DNA of 11,758 bases, taken from assembly GCA_031255355.1 (NCBI GenBank), contig JAIRSR010000064.1:1-11758 (forward strand), in the 5' to 3' direction. This stretch comes from Clostridiales bacterium. Lineage in GTDB: Bacteria > Bacillota > Clostridia > Monoglobales > Firm-18. Made by a program: the position numbers and the translations under genes. The notes beneath the pieces were generated by a model, which was given only the letters and a program-made list of their open reading frames with translations, did no database searches and was not told the DNA's origin. Positions 1-8,539 of the stretch are shown one piece after another (within the stretch, counting starts at the first letter, position 1; every line of letters starts with the position of its first letter).

Positions 1-67
1 GCTCTGATTCAACGTTTTAATTTGCAATTCGCATTAACCATAATTTATTTATAGTTTACAAATTTTA

Positions 68-94
68 GCGGAAAAATCGCGGAAATTTTTCCGC
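68..94. repeat. 10-bp inverted repeat upstream of the LRR gene
   Basis: Arms GCGGAAAAAT (68-77) and ATTTTTCCGC (85-94) are perfect reverse complements around a 7-nt loop. The hairpin is not followed by a T-run on the plus strand, so it does not look like an ordinary terminator. It lies about 60 bp before the start of the LRR gene and could be an operator or the 3' structure of a transcript entering from the left. The rest of 1-152 is AT-rich and holds no gene. No convincing -35/-10 pair was found there. Confidence 0.5.
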
Positions 95-152
95 AAAGGC
101 ACGTGCGCGATATTTTTCAAACACGCCCTAATATAATAGGGAGGGATATGTT

Positions 153-1649
153 GTGAAAAAAATCATAGGCTTAGCGTTGTCGCTTGTTTTGGTGTTCGCG
201 TCAGCGGGGGTGGTGTTTGCAAGTGCCGCGGCTATATCCGGGGATTGGGAATATACCGAATGGCGGCAGAGGATCACCATAACCAAATATATTGGCAATG
301 ACGCAAATGTCACCGTTCCGAGCGCAATAGACCGCCGCCCCGTAACGGACATTAGCGCGTTGGCGTTTTCCGGGCGCAACGTGCAAAACGTTACGATTCC
401 CGACGGCGTGACGCACATTGGCGACGGAGCGTTTTCCGGGTGCTTCAATTTGAGGAGCGTCACAATACCGAACAGCGTGACCGTCATTGGCAACGAGGCG
501 TTTTATGGTTGCTACAATTTAACAAGCGTAACTATCCCCGACGGCGTTACAATCATCGGCGGCAAAACCTTTGCCCGGTGCGGAAATTTGACAAGTATAA
601 GCCTGCCCGACACCGTGACCGCTATTGGTGAGTTCGCGTTCGATGATTGCAACAAACTGACCAACCTAAAAATCCCCGACGGCGTGACCCGTATTGGCGA
701 TTTCGCGTTTATCCATTGCGACAGTCTAATCAGCGTCACAATCCCCGGTGGCGTGACCGCCGTTGGCGCGTATGCGTTTGCGTCTTGCGACAATCTGACG
801 GAGGTAAGCATACTTACCGGCGTGACAAGCATTAGCGCATACGCGTTTTATGGTTGCGCAAGTTTGACAAGCGTAAGCATACCTATCAGCGTGACGAGCG
901 TTGGTGACAGCGCGTTTGAGAACTGCAAAAATTTGACAAGCGTAAGTATGCCGGATAGCATTACCACTATTGGCATTGCCGCGTTTCGTGGTTGCGAAAG
1001 TTTGGCAAGTATAACGATACCCGGCGGCGTGACAAGCATGGGCATGTGGGTGTTTAGCAACTGTCCCGCACTGACGCACATAACAATATCCGACGGCATG
1101 ACAAGCATTGACGATTTTATGTTTCAAGATTGCGTTGGTCTGGCAAGCATAAATATACCCGACAGTGTTACCGACATTGGCGATTTTGCGTTTTATGGTT
1201 GCGTTAGTCTGGCAAGCATTCGCATACCCTTTGACACCAACATTGGCGTTTTGACGTTTGAAAATTGCCCGAATCTTACGATTTACGGCTATCCCGGCTC
1301 TTTTGCGGAGGAGTACGCGAGCGCGTACGGAATGTCTTTTGCCGATATTAACGTGCGGCTTCCGTTGCTGATTGCCGTTGACTACGCGGGTAAAATTGAC
1401 GCGTATCTGGAGCGGGAGCACAATACCGTGTGTGTTAAGCCGCTTGACGGCGGTATTGCGCTTAGCGAATTTCAGTTGTTCGTTTGTCAATATGACGGCG
1501 GCAGGCTGACTTACATAGACTGCCCCGCAGGAACGCCGGACGCGGACGGAGCCGCCAAATACAACGCCGCGTTGCCGAACGGCGGTTGCAAACTGCTGTA
1601 TTGGGATCAAAATATGACTCCTGTGTTTGACGCGGTACTTTCGGATTAG
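153..1649 (+). CDS. Secreted BspA-type leucine-rich-repeat (LRR_5) surface protein
   Basis: This 498-residue protein starts at GTG 153, with a GGGAGGG ribosome site at 139-145. It begins with a signal peptide: KK, a hydrophobic core at about 4-22, then an ASA-type cleavage region at 24-27. A degenerate first repeat (53-79) leads into twelve exact 23-residue repeats (80-355) and one shortened repeat (356-377). The repeat pattern is roughly VTIPDGVTxIGxxAFxGCxNLTS, typical of LRR_5/BspA proteins of gut and oral anaerobes. Every repeat keeps a cysteine before the NL pair. A tail of about 100 residues (400-498) contains an FVCQYDGGRL stretch and ends near LLYWDQNMTPVF, which resembles a small beta domain common at the ends of clostridial surface proteins (inference). 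No LPXTG, SLH or dockerin anchor is visible, so it may be secreted or held non-covalently. In this family such proteins often bind host or matrix partners; no ligand can be inferred here. Confidence 0.9.
   Translation: MKKIIGLALSLVLVFASAGVVFASAAAISGDWEYTEWRQRITITKYIGNDANVTVPSAIDRRPVTDISALAFSGRNVQNVTIPDGVTHIGDGAFSGCFNLRSVTIPNSVTVIGNEAFYGCYNLTSVTIPDGVTIIGGKTFARCGNLTSISLPDTVTAIGEFAFDDCNKLTNLKIPDGVTRIGDFAFIHCDSLISVTIPGGVTAVGAYAFASCDNLTEVSILTGVTSISAYAFYGCASLTSVSIPISVTSVGDSAFENCKNLTSVSMPDSITTIGIAAFRGCESLASITIPGGVTSMGMWVFSNCPALTHITISDGMTSIDDFMFQDCVGLASINIPDSVTDIGDFAFYGCVSLASIRIPFDTNIGVLTFENCPNLTIYGYPGSFAEEYASAYGMSFADINVRLPLLIAVDYAGKIDAYLEREHNTVCVKPLDGGIALSEFQLFVCQYDGGRLTYIDCPAGTPDADGAAKYNAALPNGGCKLLYWDQNMTPVFDAVLSD
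390..1217 (+). repeat. Twelve 69-bp tandem coding repeats
   Basis: The twelve 23-codon LRR units are exactly 69 bp each and in register (12 x 69 = 828 bp). Neighbouring units share DNA blocks such as TTTGACAAGCGTAAG (near 863 and 934) and variants near 528 and 588. Parts of the array therefore look recently duplicated. Repeat number could vary between strains by slippage or recombination (inference). Confidence 0.85.
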
Positions 1650-1683
1650 CGGGTGACAGACCGCGCGAAAGGGGATTGACGGC

Positions 1684-2748
1684 GTGAGCGTGAAAAAAGA
1701 ACCCGGGGAAGCGCGGCTCGCTTCAGCGGTGCCGTTGCTGTTGGCGTGGTACGACGAAAACGCGCGGATCCTTCCGTGGCGGGAAAATACAGACCCCTAC
1801 CGCGTGTGGGTGTCTGAAATCATGTTGCAGCAAACGCGGGTGGAAGCCGTAAAGCCGTATTTTGACCGCTTTGTGCGGGAACTTCCCGACCTCAAAAGCC
1901 TTGCCGCCGCGCGTGAGGAGCGTCTGCTGAAACTGTGGGAGGGCTTGGGCTATTACAACCGGGTGCGGAATATGCGCAAGGCGGCGGAACTCATTGCGGA
2001 GCGGCATGGGGGACGCTTCCCCGACGATTACAACGATATACTCGCGCTGCCCGGAATCGGCGCGTATACGGCGGGGGCGGTCGCGTCCATTTCTTTCGGC
2101 AAGCCGATTCCCGCCGTGGACGGAAACGTCTTGCGGGTACTCGCGCGGCTTACCGCCGCCCATGACGACGTTGCGGACGAAAAAGTCAAACGCCGCGTGA
2201 CGGAATGGTTAAGAGCGGTCTATCCCGCGTCGCGCTGCGGGGATTTTACGCAAAGCCTTATGGAACTCGGCGCGGTGGTCTGCCTGCCGAACGGACAGCC
2301 GAAGTGCGATGCCTGCCCGGTGCGCCGCCTATGCGAAGCGTACCGCGCGGGTACGCAAGCGGATTTCCCCGTGAAGTCAAAGAAAAAGCCGCGCAAGCGG
2401 GAGCGTAAAACCGTCCTGCTCCTTTGCCAAGGGGATAAGATCGCGGTGCGCAAGCGGGAGGAACACGTCTTGCTCGGCGGGCTGTGGGAGTTCCCCAACG
2501 CGGAGGGCTTTTTGACGGAACAGCAGGTCGCGGAATGGCTTTTACAACACGGGATTGCCGCCGAAAGCGTCACGCGCGGGGAGGAGCAAAAGCACGTGTT
2601 TACCCATGTGGAATGGGCAATGCGGAGTTATATCATCCGTTGCCGCAGCGGGCGCGGGAATTTCACGTGGCTCACAAAACGGCGGCTGACAGAGGAAGCC
2701 GCCCTGCCCTCGGCGTTTCGGAAGTTTTACCCCTTGTTCCGCCCGTGA
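1684..2748 (+). CDS. mutY: A/G-specific adenine glycosylase MutY
   Basis: MutY removes adenine mispaired with 8-oxoguanine or guanine in base excision repair. The 354 residues match the usual length. Visible elements in order are: SEIMLQQTR (44-52), with the catalytic Glu at 45; the helix-hairpin-helix LPGIGAYTAGAV (122-133); the catalytic Asp 146 in PAVDGNVLRV; an iron-sulfur cluster with Cys 200, 208, 211 and 217; and a C-terminal NUDIX-like 8-oxoG recognition domain with LLGGLWEFPN (263-272) and FTHVEW (306-311). The first cysteine gap is seven residues, where E. coli MutY has six; I recall the same spacing in clostridial homologues. The start is GTG 1684, placed by GAAAGGGG at 1667-1674. 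The gene lies 34 nt after the LRR gene with no terminator between, so read-through is likely. It ends at a strong hairpin. Confidence 0.97.
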   Translation: MSVKKEPGEARLASAVPLLLAWYDENARILPWRENTDPYRVWVSEIMLQQTRVEAVKPYFDRFVRELPDLKSLAAAREERLLKLWEGLGYYNRVRNMRKAAELIAERHGGRFPDDYNDILALPGIGAYTAGAVASISFGKPIPAVDGNVLRVLARLTAAHDDVADEKVKRRVTEWLRAVYPASRCGDFTQSLMELGAVVCLPNGQPKCDACPVRRLCEAYRAGTQADFPVKSKKKPRKRERKTVLLLCQGDKIAVRKREEHVLLGGLWEFPNAEGFLTEQQVAEWLLQHGIAAESVTRGEEQKHVFTHVEWAMRSYIIRCRSGRGNFTWLTKRRLTEEAALPSAFRKFYPLFRP

Positions 2749-2796
2749 CATGCCGTTACACCGGGGTATCGCCCTCAAAATACAGCGCGGAACAGT

Positions 2797-2833
2797 AAAA
2801 CAGACCTGTCCTCATTCGGATAGGTCTGTTTTT
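2797..2833. terminator. Bidirectional rho-independent terminator (mutY / epimerase)
   Basis: A 15-bp stem pairs 2797-2811 (AAAACAGACCTGTCC) with 2818-2832, with one G-T wobble and a 6-nt loop (2812-2817). It is flanked by TTTTT on the right and AAAA on the left. It lies between two convergent genes and can stop transcription from both sides. Confidence 0.92.
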
Positions 2834-2846
2834 GTATTGCTGTATA

Positions 2847-3863
2847 TTACGCCTCGCGAAACAGCGATTTCGCGGCGTTCACCGCGCCCGCGACCTTGTC
2901 GCACCACGCGTCAAATTCCGGGTCCCCGGTCTGACGCTCCGGGTGGGTCATAACGTACCGCACCGCTTGCGTAACGCCCTCGTCCACCCGCACGGTTGCG
3001 GCAAAGCCGGGTACCAACCGCTTCAGTTTGGCGTTGTCAAACACGACGGAATTTGCCTTATCGCCTAACAGCGGACCGCGAAACGCGCCGTTTGCCGCGA
3101 TTAAAAAATCCGACGATACGTGGACGGCGTTCAGTTTGACGTTCAGCGCGGCGGCGATGATTTCATACACTTGGTTCCATGTCACGCTCTCGTCCGACGT
3201 AATATGCACCGCCTCACCCGCCGCGTGAATATTCCCCATAAGCCCGACGAACCCCCGCGCGAAGTCGCTGTTATGCGTCATCGTCCACAGCGACGCGCCG
3301 TCGCCGTGAATCAGCACCGGCTTACCCGCCAGCATACGGCGCAGCACCTGCCAACTGCCCCCGCGTCCGTGCAACCCTACGGGAACGGAACGCTCCCCAT
3401 AGGTATGGCTCGGGCGCACAATCGTAACCGGGAAGCCCTCCTCGCGGTACAGCCGCGTGAGGTACTCCTCACAGGCGATTTTGTTCCGTGAGTATTCCCA
3501 AAACCGATTCGCCAGCGGTGTAGATTCGGTAATTCGATAATCCGACAGCGGCTTTTGGTACGCCGACGCGGAACTGATAAAGATAAACTGCTTCGTTTTC
3601 CCCCGAAACAGCCTGTAATCCCGCTCCAATTGCGGTGGTGAAAACGCGATAAAATCCGCGACCACGTCAAACGTCATGCCGCCGATCAACCCCGCCACTG
3701 CCGCCTCGTCGTTGACGTCGGCGCGGAGTACCTTTACCGATTCGGGCAACAGGTCGTTGCGGTTGCCCCTGTTCAACACGTAAATTTCAACGCCTTGCCG
3801 CGCGGCAAACTGTGTTACCGCCGCGCTGATTGTGCCTGTGCCGCCGATAAATAACGCTTTCAT
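2847..3863 (-). CDS. NAD-dependent epimerase/dehydratase (extended SDR family)
   Basis: The 338-residue protein has an N-terminal Rossmann fold with GGTGTIS at 7-13, NRG at 31-33 and an acidic residue at 49 that would contact the cofactor. It then has FISSASAY (95-102) and the catalytic YxxxK as Y124-K128, followed by RPSHTYG (150-156). This is the extended short-chain dehydrogenase fold of nucleotide-sugar epimerases and dehydratases, of the subgroup whose glycine motif ends in Ser rather than Gly. The substrate cannot be told. The ATG at 3861-3863 is preceded by a GGGGGGTG ribosome site. It is the second gene of a minus-strand pair, 32 nt after the Gfo/Idh/MocA gene, and a small hairpin sits in that gap. 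The two enzymes probably act on the same sugar or polyol (inference). Confidence 0.88.
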   Translation of the reverse strand: MKALFIGGTGTISAAVTQFAARQGVEIYVLNRGNRNDLLPESVKVLRADVNDEAAVAGLIGGMTFDVVADFIAFSPPQLERDYRLFRGKTKQFIFISSASAYQKPLSDYRITESTPLANRFWEYSRNKIACEEYLTRLYREEGFPVTIVRPSHTYGERSVPVGLHGRGGSWQVLRRMLAGKPVLIHGDGASLWTMTHNSDFARGFVGLMGNIHAAGEAVHITSDESVTWNQVYEIIAAALNVKLNAVHVSSDFLIAANGAFRGPLLGDKANSVVFDNAKLKRLVPGFAATVRVDEGVTQAVRYVMTHPERQTGDPEFDAWCDKVAGAVNAAKSLFREA

Positions 3864-3875
3864 AACACACCCCCC

Positions 3876-3893
3876 ACACGCGCTGCCGCGTGT
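3876..3893 (-). repeat. Intercistronic hairpin in the oxidoreductase operon
   Basis: ACACGCG (3876-3882) and CGCGTGT (3887-3893) form a perfect 7-bp stem with a 4-nt loop. It lies just after the stop of the upstream gene and directly before the ribosome site of the epimerase gene. On the transcribed strand it is followed by G residues, so it is not a terminator. It could affect translation or mRNA stability of the second gene. Confidence 0.55.
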
Positions 3894-3895
3894 TA

Positions 3896-4951
3896 TTATA
3901 TTGAAGTTTGCACCGCGCTTGCGGTTTGGTGCGACTCGAACGCCGCTTCCATGACTTTCATCACCCGCAACGCCTGTTGCGGAGTGATTTTCAACGCCGC
4001 CTTGCCCTCGATCGCGTCCAAAAATCCGTCATATACTACGGTAAGATTGTCCACTACGTCCGTAGGCTCGGACAGCGTGATTTCCTCCGTGGAATTTTTG
4101 TTGCGCGGCGCCATAGTCTTAGTCGGGCCCGCCTTGGTGTAAATAATTTCATCTACCCACACATTTTCCTTATCGACGCACCGAACAATTTTGCCGTCAC
4201 ATTCCCACCCGTCGATTTGCAGCGTCCCCTGTTTGCCAAGCACGTACCAACGCGGGTGTGTGATGTAGTTGTTCGTGGAAACTTCTATATGCGCGGTCAG
4301 CCCGCTCCCGAACGTCATGGTTAGACGGAAATTATCGTCCACCTCGCTGTATTCCACGCTGTACATCTTGCAGAACACGTTGACTACTTTTTCATTCGTC
4401 ATGTACATAATTTGGTCGATGAGGTGTACGCCCCAATCCAACATCATGCCGCCGCCGTAGTCTTTCATGGTGCGCCAGCCTTTCGGCATACCCCGCGAAC
4501 CCTCCACGCGCGACTCGATCACGTAAACGTCCCCCAACAGGCCTTGCTCTACGTTGCGGCGCATTAGGACAAAATCCTTGTTCGTCCTGCGGTTTTGGTC
4601 TACGGTGAAAATCCGTCCGTACTGCTCGGAAGCCGCAATGACCTCCTCCAATTCCGCGGACGAAAGTGTTACCGGCTTTTCGCATATGACGTGCTTCCCC
4701 GCGCGCATTGCCTCGATAGAGAGGTCTTTGTGCACCTCGTTCGTCGCGGCGACCAGCACAATGTCAATCGTATCGTCCGCGAGCAACGCTTCCTTTGACG
4801 GATACGATTTCAAGCCCTTTTCCTCCGCCAACTGTCCCCGCTTAGGGTCTACGTCGTATACGCCGGCGATTTTCAGCCTGTCATACGATTTCAGCGCGTC
4901 GTAATGGTGATTTGCCATGCCGCCGAAGCCTATAATTCCCAAATTAAACAT
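3896..4951 (-). CDS. Gfo/Idh/MocA-family NAD(P)-dependent oxidoreductase
   Basis: This 351-residue protein has the family layout. An N-terminal Rossmann domain starts GIIGFGGMANHH (5-16). The EKP motif at 91-93 carries the conserved lysine (K92). The C-terminal beta-sheet domain has DWGVHLID (172-179), where His 176 and Asp 179 are the usual active-site positions. Relatives oxidise or reduce a hydroxyl of sugars, inositols or related compounds with NAD(P)H; the sequence does not settle the substrate. The start ATG at 4949-4951 has a clear GGAGG site (4958-4962) six nt upstream. It is the first gene of a two-gene operon with the SDR epimerase and is driven by the promoter at 5047-5075. No transporter, kinase or regulator for the substrate lies in the window. 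Confidence 0.92.
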   Translation of the reverse strand: MFNLGIIGFGGMANHHYDALKSYDRLKIAGVYDVDPKRGQLAEEKGLKSYPSKEALLADDTIDIVLVAATNEVHKDLSIEAMRAGKHVICEKPVTLSSAELEEVIAASEQYGRIFTVDQNRRTNKDFVLMRRNVEQGLLGDVYVIESRVEGSRGMPKGWRTMKDYGGGMMLDWGVHLIDQIMYMTNEKVVNVFCKMYSVEYSEVDDNFRLTMTFGSGLTAHIEVSTNNYITHPRWYVLGKQGTLQIDGWECDGKIVRCVDKENVWVDEIIYTKAGPTKTMAPRNKNSTEEITLSEPTDVVDNLTVVYDGFLDAIEGKAALKITPQQALRVMKVMEAAFESHQTASAVQTSI

Positions 4952-4978
4952 AATTTGCCTCCGTTTCTTTTCCGCGCG

Positions 4979-4995
4979 GCGGGATTCGCTCCCGC
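4979..4995 (-). other. Small hairpin in the leader of the oxidoreductase operon
   Basis: GCGGGA (4979-4984) and TCCCGC (4990-4995) form a 6-bp stem around a 5-nt loop. It falls within the roughly 88-nt untranslated leader predicted for the minus-strand operon, about 17 nt upstream of its ribosome site. There is no T-run after it. It may be only a stabilising 5' structure. Confidence 0.35.
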
Positions 4996-5046
4996 GCCAT
5001 ATGGATCAAACATAATATACCGAATATTTTTCAAATATACCTCAAT

Positions 5047-5075
5047 ATTTTATAGAAAATCAAAGATTTTGTCAA
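5047..5075 (-). promoter_or_regulatory. Sigma-A promoter for the oxidoreductase operon
   Basis: On the minus strand TTGACA (5075-5070) is followed after exactly 17 nt by TAAAAT (5052-5047). The expected start is near 5040, giving a leader of about 88 nt before the ATG at 4951. The match is near consensus and correctly placed. Confidence 0.85.
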
Positions 5076-5143
5076 GACGTTTCCAAATAAAACACGGGGA
5101 TTGTAATGATATAGTAAAGTAAAGAGCCTGTCTAAAATCCCTC

Positions 5144-5172
5144 TTGTGTTTTTTATCACATTTTATTATAAT
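5144..5172 (+). promoter_or_regulatory. Probable promoter of the Nramp gene
   Basis: TTGTGT (5144-5149), 17 nt, then a perfect TATAAT (5167-5172). The -35 is weak (3 of 6). The expected start is near 5179, which puts the in-frame TTG at 5144 outside the mRNA and supports a start near 5234. A short dyad, AGTAT-N4-ATACT (5177-5190), sits on the predicted transcription start and could be a repressor site (inference). Confidence 0.6.
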
Positions 5173-5233
5173 AGGAAGTATACTGATACTACTTGTGTTT
5201 ACTTGCAATTCATACGGAAAGCGGGGAATCGTT

Positions 5234-6487
5234 TTGAAACTTTTCAAAAATATGCGTTCGCCCACGCGGACGGCTGCGGATTTTTTCAAATACATAGGGC
5301 CGGGAATGCTCGTCGCGGTCGGGTTTATCGACCCGGGGAACTGGGCTTCCAACATCGCGGCGGGGGCGCGGTACGGCTACGCGCTGTTGTGGATGGTTAC
5401 GCTGTCCACCGTCATGCTGGTCATACTTCAGCACAACGCCGCGCATCTGGGCATTGTTACGGGCAAGTGCTTAGCGGAAGCGACTGCGGAACATCTGCGC
5501 CCCGCGCTCCGCTCCGTCGTTCTGATTACGGCGGTGTTCGCCGCCGTTTCTACCGCTATGGCGGAAATCCTCGGCGGCGCGATCGCGTTGGAAATGCTGT
5601 TCAAACTTCCGATGAAAATCGGCGCGTTGCTCATCACGGCGGTTGCGCTTTGGCTGCAATTTTCCAATTCCTACGGAAAAATCGAAAAAATCATCATCGG
5701 CTTTGTTTCCGTAATCGGCGCGGCGTTCGACTTTGAGTTGCGCGTCGTCGGCGTCAGTTGGCGCGAAGCGGCGGCGGGGTGGTTTACTCCCGCGTTCCCG
5801 CCCGGCGCGATGCCTGTGATTATGAGCGTTTTGGGCGCGGTGGTCATGCCGCATAACTTGTTTTTACATTCGGAAATTATCCAAAGCAGGCAGTGGAATT
5901 TAGCGGACGAACAAGTCATCAAAAAACAACTCAAATATGAGTTCGGCGATACGCTGTTTTCCATGATCATCGGGTGGGCGATTAACAGCGCGATGATTAT
6001 CATGGCGGCGGCGACGTTTTTCAGCCGGGGCGCGGAGGTTACGGAGTTAGACCAAGCGCAAATCATGCTGAAGCCGCTGTTAGGGAACGGCGCGTCGGCG
6101 GTCTTTGCCGTCGCTCTGCTGTTGGCGGGCGTTTCCTCAAGCGTCACCGCAGGAATGGCGGGCGGGAGTATTTTTTCGGGGTTGTTCTCTAAGCCGTTTG
6201 ACATTGCGGATCGGCATACCAAAATCGGTACGCTGGTCACTATGCTTCCCGCCGTAGCGGTCATTTTCTTGATTTCCTCGCCGTTTCAAGGGTTGATTTA
6301 TTCTCAAACTCTGCTTAGTGTGCAATTGCCCGTGACGATTTTTACGCTCATCCGCTTAACGTCGTCGAAAAAGGTTATGGGGAAGTACGCAAACACGCGC
6401 CTGACGAAAATTACGCTGTGGACAATAGGCGGCGTTGTAACATTGCTAAACGCCGCCCTGCTCATTAGTTATTTCACTGCATTTTAG
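5234..6487 (+). CDS. Nramp-family divalent metal transporter (Mn2+/Fe2+ type)
   Basis: This integral membrane protein is expected to import Mn2+ or Fe2+ coupled to protons. From the TTG at 5234 it is 417 residues, normal for bacterial Nramp (MntH-like) proteins, with about eleven hydrophobic segments. The first membrane segment carries the hallmark DPGN (33-36). The sixth carries VVMPHN (203-208), whose Met selects transition metals in studied members. In the tenth-segment region it reads GMAGGSIF (307-314), where many characterised homologues have AGQ, so one metal-site residue may differ. The frame is open back to 5144, but that codon overlaps the -35. TTG 5234 follows a GGGG ribosome site (5223-5226), while ATG 5252 has none. 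It is divergent from the oxidoreductase operon and converges on thrS. Confidence 0.9.
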   Translation: MKLFKNMRSPTRTAADFFKYIGPGMLVAVGFIDPGNWASNIAAGARYGYALLWMVTLSTVMLVILQHNAAHLGIVTGKCLAEATAEHLRPALRSVVLITAVFAAVSTAMAEILGGAIALEMLFKLPMKIGALLITAVALWLQFSNSYGKIEKIIIGFVSVIGAAFDFELRVVGVSWREAAAGWFTPAFPPGAMPVIMSVLGAVVMPHNLFLHSEIIQSRQWNLADEQVIKKQLKYEFGDTLFSMIIGWAINSAMIIMAAATFFSRGAEVTELDQAQIMLKPLLGNGASAVFAVALLLAGVSSSVTAGMAGGSIFSGLFSKPFDIADRHTKIGTLVTMLPAVAVIFLISSPFQGLIYSQTLLSVQLPVTIFTLIRLTSSKKVMGKYANTRLTKITLWTIGGVVTLLNAALLISYFTAF

Positions 6488-6498
6488 ATGAGACGGGT

Positions 6499-8265
<1,767 letters not shown>

Positions 8266-8273
8266 TGTAATCA

Positions 8274-8279
8274 CCCTTT
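8274..8279 (-). promoter_or_regulatory. Ribosome binding site that decides the thrS start
   Basis: Minus-strand AAAGGG (8279-8274) lies 8 nt before ATG 8265-8263. The in-frame GTG at 8274-8272 overlaps this site and has no site of its own, so the protein should begin MDKEVF rather than MITMDK. Confidence 0.7.
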
Positions 8280-8294
8280 CTGCAACTTATAGTT

Positions 8295-8323
8295 ATTTTA
8301 ACATGGCAGTGAACCACTGTCAA
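8295..8323 (-). promoter_or_regulatory. Sigma-A promoter of thrS with an internal dyad
   Basis: On the minus strand TTGACA (8323-8318), 17 nt, TAAAAT (8300-8295). The predicted start is near 8288, leaving about 23 nt before the ATG. Inside the spacer and reaching the -35 is a dyad: CAGTG (8307-8311), AAC, CACTG (8315-8319). Its position would suit a repressor operator (inference). Confidence 0.85.
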
Positions 8324-8459
8324 GGAATTTCATCACGGGAGCGGCGTAAAATCCCCCGCGCGGCGGAACGGCGGACCTTCCGCAAGAGAAGTTTTTGCGA
8401 AAAAACGGCGTGGTTACTTCGGTTGCGGCGGGTCGCCGCGCGATTGCCGTAAATTAAAC
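8324..8459. other. GC-rich hairpin-rich spacer between divergent promoters
   Basis: This 136-nt stretch separates the -35 boxes of thrS and rny and holds no supportable gene. It contains several inverted repeats: GCGGAA/TTCCGC (8363-8368 and 8378-8383), CGCAA/TTGCG (8381-8385 and 8395-8399) and GCGGCG-GGT-CGCCGC (8425-8439). None has a T-run typical of a terminator. It may hold regulator sites, part of a dispersed repeat, or nothing specific. Confidence 0.4.
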
Positions 8460-8488
8460 TTGACAATGGGCTGAAAAAATATTAAAAT
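8460..8488 (+). promoter_or_regulatory. Sigma-A promoter of rny
   Basis: TTGACA (8460-8465), 17 nt, TAAAAT (8483-8488). The same two hexamers and spacing occur at 5047-5075 and 8295-8323. The expected start is near 8495, giving a leader of about 45-60 nt to the rny start. Confidence 0.88.
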
Positions 8489-8539
8489 AGAATAGTATTA
8501 TGTTATTGAGAGGAAAGATAGCATAATTGAAAATATATC

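Noticed and set aside
132..137. Perfect TATAAT before the LRR gene as its promoter
   Set aside because: It sits against the ribosome site, so transcription would start inside or after that site. No -35 lies at a proper distance.
390..1217. CRISPR-like periodic array
   Set aside because: The repeats are 69-bp coding units without unique spacers, in one open frame encoding LRRs.
726..1610. Long minus-strand reading frame opposite the LRR gene
   Set aside because: Its periodic sequence mirrors the tandem repeats on the other strand. The LRR gene has a signal peptide, a ribosome site and a recognised family, so this is a shadow.
4970..5000. Possible tRNA 3' half (T-loop-like GATTCGCTCCC)
   Set aside because: Only a 6-bp hairpin can be drawn; there is no D arm, anticodon arm or acceptor stem.
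5144..5233. Upstream TTG 5144 as the Nramp start
   Set aside because: It overlaps the likely -35 box and adds a 30-residue extension not expected for the family. TTG 5234 has a ribosome site.
8275..8460. T-box riboswitch upstream of thrS
   Set aside because: No TGGNACC core was found on the minus strand, and the consensus promoter at 8295-8323 leaves too short a leader.
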